The position numbers and the translations under genes were made by a program. From Mytilus trossulus (Eukaryota; Mollusca; Bivalvia; Mytilida; Mytilidae), in assembly GCF_036588685.1 (NCBI RefSeq), contig NC_086386.1:17938931-18002930 (forward strand): a stretch of DNA of 64,000 bases, written 5' to 3'. This document shows, piece after piece, positions 1 through 11,200 of the stretch. Below the pieces are notes generated by a model, which did no database searches, had not been told where the DNA came from, and was given only the letters and a program-made list of their open reading frames with translations. Each line of letters begins with the position of its first letter. Within the stretch, counting starts at the first letter, position 1.

Positions 1-1470
1 TAACCCTTTAAGGAGTTAATGCCCTTATAAGTCAATATTAAACAATTTTCTAAAATTTGGTAAATTTTGTAGTCAATTTTAAACAATTTTCTTAAATTTT
101 GTAAATATTTACAATTTATTTTCCTCCAACTGCTGGGCCAAGATCGTTATAGATAGATGTAATTGTAAGCAGCAAGAATGTTCAGTAAAGTAAGATCTGC
201 AAACACATCACCATCAACAAAACACAATTTGGTCATGAATCCATCTGTGTCCTTTGTTTAATATGCACATAGACTAAGACAGTCATAGAGCCTCTAGTTT
301 GCGTTTCAAAAGAAAGCTGTAAAAGTTTAAAAACTGAAACAAGGGAGCACTCAGGAAGATCAATATTGATGACTGATATGACCTGCAAAAATTATTTTTT
401 ATACAGTTTAGGAAATGATTTTTGTCGAGCCTGCAACTTCTGTTGCAGAAAGCACTACATAGGGATAGTGATCCGGCGGCGGCGTTAGCTTACTTCTTAA
501 AAGCTTTATATTTTAGAAGGTAGAAGACCTGGATGTTTCATACTTTGTATATAGATGCCTCATGTTAAGAACTTTCCGTCGTCACATGTCCAATGTCCTT
601 GACCTCATTTTCATGGTTCAGTGACTACTTGAAAAAATGTAATGTTAAATTCTCTCTTATTATAAGTAATTGGGTAACTATGTTTGGTATGTGCGTATCT
701 TGCAAGGTCCTCATGTCCGTCAGACAGTTTTTACTTGACCTCAACCTCATTTCATGGATCGGTGAACAAGGTTAAGTTTTGGTGGTCAAGTCCATATCTC
801 AGATACTATAAGCAATAGGTCAATTATATTGGGTGTATAGAAGGACTGTAAGGTGTACATGTCAAACTGGCAGGTGTCATCTGACCTTGACCTCATTTTC
901 ATGGTTCAGTGGTTATAGTTAAGTTTTTGTGTTTTGGTCTGTTTTTCTTAAACTATATGCAATAGGTCTACTATATTTGGTGTATGGAATGATTGTGAGG
1001 TGAACATGTCTAGCTGACAGGTGTCATCTGACCTTGACCTCATTTTCATGGTTCAAGTTAAGTTTTTGAGTTTTGGTCTATTTTTCCAATACTTTATGCA
1101 TTAGGTCAACTATATTTGGTGTATGGAAATATTTTATGATCTATACGTTTGTTATGCATGTTTTATTTGACCTTGACCTCAATTTAACATTGCTAAGTGT
1201 TAAGTGTTTGTGTTTTGGTCGGTTTTCTCAATTTGTTAGCAATAAGTCAACTATATTTGTTGTATTGAAGAATTGTTAGCTGTACATGTCTGCCTGGCAT
1301 GGTTCATCTGAACTTGACCTCATTTTCATGGTTCATTAATCAATGTTCGTTTTCTTGGTTTATGTTGAGTTTATGTGACAATTGTAATAAAGCTTTATAT
1401 TTAGGTCTATCAACATAATATCAATGATTAGTAAAGAAGGTGAGACATTTCAGCGTGTGCACTCTTGTTT
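1..1470. repeat. Long dispersed bivalve repeat, left end outside window
   Basis: No gene is supported here. The sequence resembles, from memory, a long interspersed repeat common in mussel genomes: the stretch beginning near position 1 (cctttaaggagttaatgcc), the hairpin-forming part near 430 (ctgcaacttctgttgcag), the ggcggcg motif near 475 and the tandem section at 582-1345 occur in that order in the family. The right end appears to lie near 1470, after cagcgtgtgcactcttg. The class of element is not known to me; no protein domain is visible. Confidence 0.55.
582..1345. repeat. Degenerate tandem repeat, period about 136-152 bp, about 6 copies
   Basis: The motif gacctca(t)tttcatggttca recurs near 601, 737, 889, 1036, 1175 and 1316, so the period drifts from 136 to 152 bp. 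Each unit also carries ttaagtttttgtgttttggtc, a motif like aataggtcaactatatttggtgta, and gtacatgtc...catctgacc. Short open frames inside are by-products of the repeat. It belongs to the larger element covering 1-1470. Confidence 0.8.
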
Positions 1471-2270
1471 CAAAATAATGACATAAAATCAGCAAACCAT
1501 CTTTTATACTATTACACATGCTTTCAGCAGAATTGACCTGTGTTCTTTTCTATTTATGTTTTTAACAAAAAACAAAGAAATAAGTATTTTCAATATCATT
1601 ATAACTTTATTAACAATTCCTTCAATAACAAATATTGCACATAATATTTTTGAAATGATTAATAATGAATAAAATGCACGAAACAATCATTTATGTAGCA
1701 CTGTAAATTTCAAAACTTTTGCAATAATTTTTTTTAATTTATCCATAGATAAATAAATGCATGTAAAAATTTATAACTGTTAGTGTAAGTTACATTTCTT
1801 GTAACAAACTGATTAAAAAATAGTAGCTTTTGAGGCATTTAGTAGTAGGTGAATGTATTCACTTTGCCATAAAGGGAATAACTGAACAAAGTAATGATGG
1901 GTCAAATTACATGAATCACATAATCAAAATTTTAAAACCATTAGATCTGGCATTTTTGTTACAAAATATCTACAATATTGGACCCTTTGAAATAGAATTT
2001 GAATATATGTTATATCAAAACAATAATTTGTACATAGTAGACAAATTGACAATAGATTTGGTCAATGATTTGACAAAAAAAATAATTGAATATTTTTAAG
2101 TACTGATATTTGAAAAAAATACTAAACTAAAGTTTAGTATGTGAAATTGCAATACTTAATGTTTGTAATTGGAAAGGTCATAAACATAGTTATTCCACAA
2201 GTACTTGTTACCGTAGAGCCACAAAACATAACAGTGTCAAAATTGATTACAATATTTAATGTCATTAATT
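1471..2270. other. TBCK 3' flank with one unexplained open frame
   Basis: AT-rich sequence downstream of the TBCK stop. A plus-strand open frame covers about 1830-2099; it opens at TTG, not ATG (first ATG near 1911), and has no match I recognise. Its residues are rich in I, L, N and D. It may be a remnant of a mobile element or chance in AT-rich DNA. No clear AATAAA for TBCK is close to the stop; an ATTAAA-type hexamer (minus) lies near 2254-2259 and an AATAAA (minus) near 1606-1611. Confidence 0.3.
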
Positions 2271-5200
2271 TTATATGTCTGCAGGTGGTATAGTCAGTAT
2301 GGAGGTGTTCCTCAAAACATCAATCCCTTTATGCAGAACACATACTTTCTTGTAGCCTAATCTCACTAACTCATTGGCAAACTGAAATATAAACAAAGAA
2401 TAAATTTGAACACAAAAGATATGACAAAATATAGAACAACTATATAGATATAAGAAGATGTGGTATGAGTGCCAATGAGACAACTCTCCATCCAAGTTGC
2501 ATTTTATAAAAGTATAACCATTATAGGTTAAAGTTCGTTCTTCAACACAGAGCCTTGGCTCAAACCGAGCAGCACGCTATAAAGGGCACAAAATATAAAA
2601 TTTATTTGTGCAAGACTTATAGTAACCGGAAGGATGTGTGTAATAGCTTAGAATGTGAGCCATTGGCCAGGGTTTTAATATCTATGGAAACTCGTTATTA
2701 AATACAGTACAGTGACTATACATAACATCACAATTTTTGAAAGTCTATGCAGTCTGCATGTGCCAGTCAGAACCCTTGATATTAGGTATCTTGTTTTTAT
2801 CATTTGAGAATTAAGTGCCACTGGTAGAAATTTCATAGCATCTTCTTAACTTCTTATTTTACTTGGAACTTTTAAGAGCTTGACATACTAAATAAACACC
2901 TTTGTATTATCAAAAGAACCTATACGTATCTTTTGGTTTCATGTGTGTTGATTGGTTGCCCTCTTGTTGATGTTTACCCCTTATCACCTTTTATTCATAT
3001 CTAAGGCATTGATAAATTTATTCTTTGTGTTTAAGATGCCTGCTCCTATTTCATAACAAAGTATTCTAGTTATTCATTTTACATACTGAATGTTTATGTT
3101 ACCAAATTCACTTGATGAGGTATTTGGTAGTATAGTTGTTCTCTATACCTATGTATAGTTTATTGAGAATAAATAGATATATATATATGTCGTGTACAAG
3201 TTGCGATTTTGTACAATATGTACAAAAATATTGTACATGTTATAACTTGTATAATGCAAAAATACAAGTTATAACATGTACAAAAGTACCTCGTACATGT
3301 TATAACCTGTACAAAATATTGCTTAAAAATGGGTTTAACTTGTACAAAATTGAAAAATAAGGATATGTTTCTATTATCGCAACAGATGTTTTGGACCTCA
3401 ATGATATTTTCATAACGTTTTTATTATTCCTTCATGTTAGTGTGTTTTGTCCTTTTTTGATACAGTTAATGTATATCTTAGGACATGTCTTATGATCCTC
3501 TTATGACTATCTATGGACATATCTTTATTTAATAAATTATAATTGTGAGTGTCCACTTTGAGGGCAATAGTAAAATACTTGCATTCTAGTTGACACTAAA
3601 AGACATAAGAGGATAGCCAGGACAGATGTGTCTACAAATAAAATTGGAAATGGAAATGGGGTATGTTTCTAAAAGACAACAAACAGCCCTTGGAGCAGAC
3701 GACATCCAAAGGACACAAATACATGCTATTAAAGTAGAGGATATTTAAAATATAAAAATGACTTCCGCCTCATGCAATGATCTTATAGTTTAAATAATTT
3801 TTTTTTTATAAATTTACATAAGTCATGCTAAAGGCCAAACATGTTGAAGAGTAGATCCAAAGATATTGATTACGAAGCGTGGTCCAATGAAAACTATATC
3901 AGCTCTATTTTGCTTTTACAGAGTAAGCATATAAGACATTGTTTTAGTCTTTGCATGCTATAAAATGAGACGGAGGAGTATTACCCAAAATTTTTAGGCA
4001 TCCTTTCTTAAAATTTTTGGAAGAATTTAGTTACTAGTATCTAATGTAATTGCCATTGAGGAAATGCAAGCTTTTAGTAAATAGTGTCACACTTATTTAA
4101 GCCATGATGGACTACATAAAACATACAATTACATGAAAACACATTTTGCCAACATAAATCATGAAACATATATTTTTGAAACTTTGTAATCATTGTCCTC
4201 TACAGAAAAAGACACATGCTAGCCTATTTATTGTTGTTCTTTATGCATTGGTGAATTTAAATGTATATTTTACTTCATTAAGATTTATCTTAAATTTTGT
4301 ACAAGTTAAAACCATTTTTAAGCAATATTTTGTACAGGTTATAACATGTATGCGGTACTTTTGTACATGTTATAACTTGTATTTTTGCATTATACAAGTT
4401 ATAACATGTACAATATTTTTGTACATGTTATAACCTGTACAAAATCGCAACATGTACACAACATATACATGTATTAAGATATATACTGCTCATTTCTTGA
4501 TGAATATTTCAACACTATACTTTTAATCTACCTGTATTTGCAAATCTGTTAAAAATTTGCAGCATGGAGAATTAACCTTTGGTTTTGTTTTTAAGCAACC
4601 TAAACCATAACTTACATTCAGTGCATTTTTATTTCTGCCACCTGCAACAACCTTGACCTGTAGTGGATGAGCATTCAAGGTCGTGACAGCAGAACATGGA
4701 TTAAGGTTACCTTCAGGACAAAATGCTGATTGGAATGGAATGTTAATACTGCTTGGGATGGTCCCTTTATTAAATCTTATAATAAGTCAAGGAGAGATAA
4801 TCTCTTTACATTTTCATAAGTTTTTAAACTATAAAAGCGAAAAATACAACACAAAACAAATATAATATTGATCTATTTGTTCCCTGTCACCATTTGAAAT
4901 AAAAGATTCAATAACAATATTTTTGAAATAAGCAATTCATATCAACTATAAAAGACTTGGTTTAAGAAGTGACTTTGCCTGCTACATATCATGTGCATGA
5001 AAGAGAATTTGAGGTTAACTATAGCCTACTATACAGAATGAATTAGGTAACATTTCGAAAGAAATTAGTTTAAAAAATTAATTGTTAAAAAGTTTGTATA
5101 ATGATATTTCAATTTCACTTTTATAGTACTTTTCAGTTATTTATGAGAAAAAAAAAACAATAACTTAAATTTAGTTCTTTCAACAGCTGGGCATGTCTGT

Positions 5201-8200
5201 TCAGTTAATTTTGTTTTGAGAAACAAAGGATACTCTTCTTGTACTCGGACATCAATGACCAACAGCATTGGCTTACTGTTGTGTTTTCGTTTGGTTGGAC
5301 TTTTAGACTGGACTGGACCACTAAATTCACCAAGCTCTATCATGTCCTCAGCAGATATGTGTGGACATTTAACTGCTCTTAATTCTTCAATGGTTTTTGG
5401 TTCCATGGACTGAAAAAGATAATACACTTTTGTATACTATTTGTAATGTTAACACAAGTTTAAAGAAAAATACATGTTTTAAATAAAAAGATGAAACATG
5501 ACACACAAAAAAAATAGAAAAAGAAAAAGATAATACACAGGATAAAAACTATGTTCAATAACATGATACAAAACTTATGTAATTACATACTATGAACATA
5601 TTAGAACTTATTTTATGACCATTTTCACAGATTTTTCAGGTCGAATTCACAATGAAAAAATATTTCCATTACCTCCTAATATATATTAACATATATAAAT
5701 CATAGAACCAAGAAAAAGCAGGAACATATATATTGACAGGACTTGACACAACTTATTATAGCTGATTTTATCATCAGGGCATAGTTAATAAAGGGCACAA
5801 TACAGAAATGTGTAAAATATGTACTCACTTTAATCTTAACAATTTCAGGTAATATGAATAAAAATGTAATTTCAACCGTTTGAAGGAACTGAATTAGATT
5901 GAAATTAATTTCTTCTAGTTGTCTCCCATAGACCGTTAGTTGTTTTCCCGCGCTTCATGAGATATAGCCATTCAGCACGACAGGGCCGACTCGAATAGAC
6001 GTGTTTCTCAGTTGTACTAAATATGGATTCCGATACACCTCAAGAAGAAATATCTTTGCGGACAGTTTTAGACGCAGTTAATCGTCAAAAGCAGGATATT
6101 GAAGTTCTTGTTGACACAAAGATAAGTGAGAAGATAAATAGTTTGCGCGACAAAATTCATGGCACAAACCAGAGCATGAAGTCTCAAGTTAAGAAGCTGA
6201 AGTCTGATTCCCAGTACAAATGGCGTTCTGAAGGTAACAAAATTCAGTTCAGTCATAACCTTGAAGATTTAACCCAAGCTATTTGGGCTATTGACAATGG
6301 CAAAGTTGATTATGCTAGAGACATTGTTGCATCCTGTACAAATAGGCTTAAACATAGAAATAAGCTAATAAAGATCGCGGATACTTCTGATGGAGGGTGG
6401 GATACAGCTCGCCAGTACAAAGCAAACCCTATTGCTAGCGATTCTGAAGATGAGTCCAAGATTATAAGGGCTGAAAACAGGGCCATTAGGAAGAAAAAGG
6501 CTAAGAGCAAACCAGCAGCTAAACAGCAGCAGATTCCTGCCACCGCTAGCTCTAGCTTCTCCTCTCAACAGCCCTTTCGAGGGGGCCAGCCGTCTTGGTA
6601 TGGAGGTTTCCCGTATGCCCAGGACCAGTACGCTGGAAAATCTCAACGGGGACCTTGCTTCAACTGTGGGTCGTACAAACATTGGAGAGTTAACTGCCCC
6701 TTCCAAAACAACAAGACAACAGCATCACACAACAGAAACTAGCTTTGTAAAAGATGAGTATAATTTTGACATTAGTTCTTTAGATAATGAGTATACTCAA
6801 AGTTTTACACATGATTATTATGAGTATGAGCAAGATGGTACTGATATTATTGTTAAGGGTAGGCTAAAGGAGAATATACAATTTTGGATAGATATTGGTG
6901 CATATGACTATATAATTGACACTATAAGAGATGGCTATAAAATACCATTTTATTCTACTCCTCCGTCTACGTATTTATTCAACAATTTATCAGCTTTGAA
7001 AAATTCCGATTTTGTACATACAGCTATTCAAGATTTATTACATAGAGGGTTAATAGTTCAGTGTGACCAACGACCTTTTGTTGTTAATCCTCTTACTGTA
7101 GCGGTTCAGTCTAATTTAAAGAAAAGATTGATTCTTGATTTGAGGGCCGTAAATAAACATTTATGGAAACAGAGCGTTAAATTTGAGGACATGAGGACTG
7201 CTCAACAGCATATTAAATTAAATTATTCCATGTTTAAGTACGATGTTCACTCAGCTTATCACCATATTGACATTTTTGAACCACACACAGAGTATTTAGG
7301 TTTTTCATGGATCATTAATGGCTGTCCTACATTTTTCAAATTTCTTGTTTTACCATTTGGTTTGAGTACAGCTTGTTTTATTTTTACTAAACTGACTAGG
7401 CCACTTGTAAAGAAATGGCGATCTGAAGGTAAGCAAGTTATAATGTATCTTGATGATGGTTTGGGTATAGAACAAGATCAAGAAATGTGCAAGATTGTGT
7501 CAGAGCAAGTTAAGCTAGATTTAGTTAGAAGTGGCTTTGTACCCAAGGCTGAAAAGTCATTGTGGGAACCTACTAAACGTTTGGTTTGGTTAGGTACATT
7601 TATTGATACAGAAAATGGTTTTTACAAAATACCAGATAACAGAATAAATAAGATGATGCATTCTATTGATGACATTATATCTTGTTTGACTGGGCGTAAA
7701 AGCGTTTTTGTGGAAAAAAGTTGCATCTGTTGTAGGTCAGATTATATCTACATACTTAGTTATTGGAAATTTAGTTTATTTAATGACTAAACATTTAACT
7801 ATAGACGTGAACACATCTGCGTCTTGGTATTCTTATATTAAACTTTCAGAATCTAGTATTGAACAGTTACAATTCTGGAAACTGTATACAAGTGAAGTTA
7901 ATGTAAAACATTTCAGTGTTGATGAATCATGTCATAGTATTATCTACAGTGACGCTAGTGATACAGGTTTTGGTGGTTATATTGTAGAAGCACCACAAAA
8001 CATTGCACATGGTATGTGGGTTGAATCAGAACATAGTAATAGTTCTACTTGGAAGGAACTTTCAGCGGTAAAGAAAGTTTTGCTGTCCTTAATTAACATT
8101 ATATCCGGAAAAAGGGTTAAATGGTTCACAGATAACCAAAATGTTGTGAGCATTGTTAGCAAAGGAAGTACAAAAACTATTTTACAGAATTTAGCGTTGG

Positions 8201-11200
8201 ACATATTTAGCGCATGTTTGAAGTACAATGTCAACATTGATATAGTTTGGATACCTAGAACACTAAACGAAAAAGCTGATTTTCTAAGTCGTATCGTTGA
8301 TCATGACGATTGGGGAATATCATATTACATTTTTCAATTGATAGAATCTTTATGGGGTCCGCATGAAGTAGATTGGTTTGCTTCTGATCACAATTTCAAG
8401 TTACTAGTATTTTATTCAAGATTTTGGAATGAAAATTCTTCTGGTATTGATGCGTTTACAGTAGATTGGTATGGGGTCAACGGTCTTTTTGTACCACCTG
8501 TATTTCTTATACCACGTGTAATTAATTACATGAGACAATGCAACGCTGTAGGAACATTGATTGTTCCTTGCTGGCCATCCGCAAGTTATTGGCCTATGTT
8601 ATGTCCAAATGGGGGCGATTTCACAGATCAAGTTATTGGATATGTAGAATTACCAAGCGGTAAGGAGTTTTATATTCCTGGTAAAAGCAAGAAGGCCATT
8701 TTTGGTAATACTGATCTTACATTTAAGATGTTAGCTTTGAGGCTAGATTTCAGAATAAAATACTGATATGTATGTAGGTTGTAAACCTATTTTGTTTATG
8801 AAGCTGTGTATGCTTATCTGGTTTTTACAGATGATATGTGAAAGGCTGTAGTAGTGCCTTGATTGTGTACTAACGTTACAATGCATATCTGAATTGGTTT
8901 CAGATTTTGGCATTAAGGCTTTAAATAGCCTTGTTGAGAACTAATATACTAATAAATACAAATGCTTATGTCAGCATTAAGACTATTGTACATAGTCTTG
9001 TGAGATGTACTAACAAGTCTTTTTCTGTTGATAGTTTCTTACATTTAAGATTCTGTTATTGTTTAATTATTGTTTATACATGTATTTTTGCAGGCCTTTG
9101 AATCTGAGATTAATTTTTTGCCACCAGCTCTGCATACCAATGTTGATGTTCTTATGGATTTACTTTGCGAATCTAAAGCTGACAGTACCGTTAAAACTTA
9201 TCATTCAGGATTTATCCTTTGGAAAAAGTGGGCTGTTCATAACGGCATAAGTCGTTGTGATATTTTACCGGCAAAATCTTTGCACGTTGCACTTTATTTA
9301 TCTTCATTAGTTCAGAACAGTCGTACTGCTAGTCCGGTTATTTCAGCATTTTATAGTATATAATGGGCACATCATATGATTGGTCAAACGTCTCCTACTG
9401 TTAATCTAGTTGTGAAAAATGTTCTAGAAGGTGCAAAACGACGATTAGCTACTCGAATTGAGAAAAAGGAACCAGTTACTCCTGAGCTTCTATCTAAAAT
9501 GTATAGTTCGTCATTTAAGGAATATAATGTTATGTCACAGCGTATTATATGTGCGTGTTTACTCGCTTATTCAGGTTTTTTGAGAGTGTCCCAGCTATTA
9601 AATATACGGAGATGTGATATCATTTTTGAATTAGGTTATATATCTATATTTATTCCGAAAAGTAAAACTGATATATATCGTGATGGCAATTCTGTAGTAA
9701 TAGCCTGTATGGATTCCGATATGTGTCCAGTTAAGAATTTAAAGTTATATTTGTTGTGGGCTGATATTTCGCCGGAATCAGAAGAATTTATTTTTAGAAA
9801 TCTAACAAAATTCAAGGATAGATATGTGCTTCGAAAGGAAAATAAATCATTGTCTTACACACATATGAGAGAATTATTTATTGAAGCTTTTCAACCATTT
9901 GTGTCAGATATTAAGAAATATGGATTGCACAGTTTACGTTCTGGCGGAGCTACAACTTGCGCTAATTTAGGTATTTCCGATCGATTGTTCAAAAGACATG
10001 GCAGATGGCGTTCAGAGACGGCCAAGGAAGGTTATATTAAAGATTCTTTAAAAGACAGATTAATTGTTTCTGAAAATTTAGGTTTATAACCTGGTATTGA
10101 CTTTTTATTTTCAAAGTGAATTAAGTTCTATAAGCAAGATAAAAAAAATATTTCCCGTTCTTTGTAGTTTCAGCACATGGCACTGTCGTGTGGGTATTCA
10201 ATTTGTACTTTAGTTTGGTTTTTTATTAGTATTATGTGCTTAGAGTTGGGTAGTCTATGGGTGTAGTAATTGTAGAAGAAATGTAATTTCAACCGTTTGA
10301 AGGAACTGAATTAGATTGAAATTAATTTCTTCTAGTTGTCTCCCATAGACCGTTAGTTGTTTTCCCGCGCTTCATGAGATATAGCCATTCAGCACGACAG
10401 GGCCGACTCGAATAGACGTGTTTCTCAGTTGAAATTTTTTATCTTGCTTATGTGAATTTATTTGATGTTATATGAAATGTTTTGATTTCAGTAGTAATTA
10501 TGTATTACACAAATGTACTTGACTATATTTTGTCGACATGATATTATGTATCATAATGTGCAATTAAAATCAGCACATGGCACTGTCGTGTGGGTATTGC
10601 ACATGGCACTGTCGTGTGGGTATTCAATTTGTACTTTAGTTTGGTTTTTTATTAGTATTATGTGCTTAGAGTTGGGTAGTCTATGGGTGTAGTAATTGTA
10701 GAAGAATGTCTTTTAAGGTGGTACCTAACACTACAGGGAGATAACTCTGTAAATTCAGCTAAATGTTTTAATTACGTTGTGTTGTAATAGGAATATTAAG
10801 CTTCTCAATGATAAAAATTGGTGTTTGTCAAAATGCTATATAACCAGTGTAATATTTCTGACAAAACGGTTGGTTCAAAATTTTTGAAATTTTTATATTG
10901 TTGTTAAAGGGTAAAAGTAAACACTTTGACAAAATTTTCTGAAAATTAAACGAGCCAAATTAATTTTAGTGAAAGTGTTGGGTACCACCTTAAATTAAGT
11001 AATAAGTGATTACAGTGTATCAAACTTAAAATTTATCAAATTAACATTCATTTCATCACAGAAAGGTACAGAGTGCAAATGGGGTAATTTAAAAAAAAAA
11101 AAGGCACTGATGACATTCCAAATTTCACATACCATTTTAAAACACTTCACATAAAATCAAACTCATATTAGTCATTTTATATGACAAAATACATCAACTA

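Larger units (their letters stand above)
5862..10706 (+). mobile_element. Ngaro-type (DIRS-like) tyrosine-recombinase retrotransposon with split direct repeats
   Basis: Element of 4845 bp inside a TBCK intron, antisense to the host gene. Termini are A1 (5862-6014), then the ORFs, then B1-A2 (10171-10431) and B2 (10571-10706): the A1...B1A2...B2 split direct repeats are diagnostic of Ngaro/DIRS-group elements, which integrate a circular intermediate with a tyrosine recombinase and make no target-site duplication. Coding content is a gag-like protein with one zinc knuckle, reverse transcriptase, RNase H and tyrosine recombinase. A1 and A2 look identical over 153 bp, suggesting a young insertion, yet there is a frameshift between RT and RNase H and an in-frame TAA in the recombinase ORF. 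Confidence 0.93.

Noticed and set aside
6068-6706. Three minus-strand ORFs opposite the Ngaro gag
   Set aside because: Shadows of the gag-like ORF; no motifs and the sense frame has a zinc knuckle.
7977-8237. Minus-strand ORF inside the RNase H region
   Set aside because: Antisense shadow of conserved RNase H motifs.
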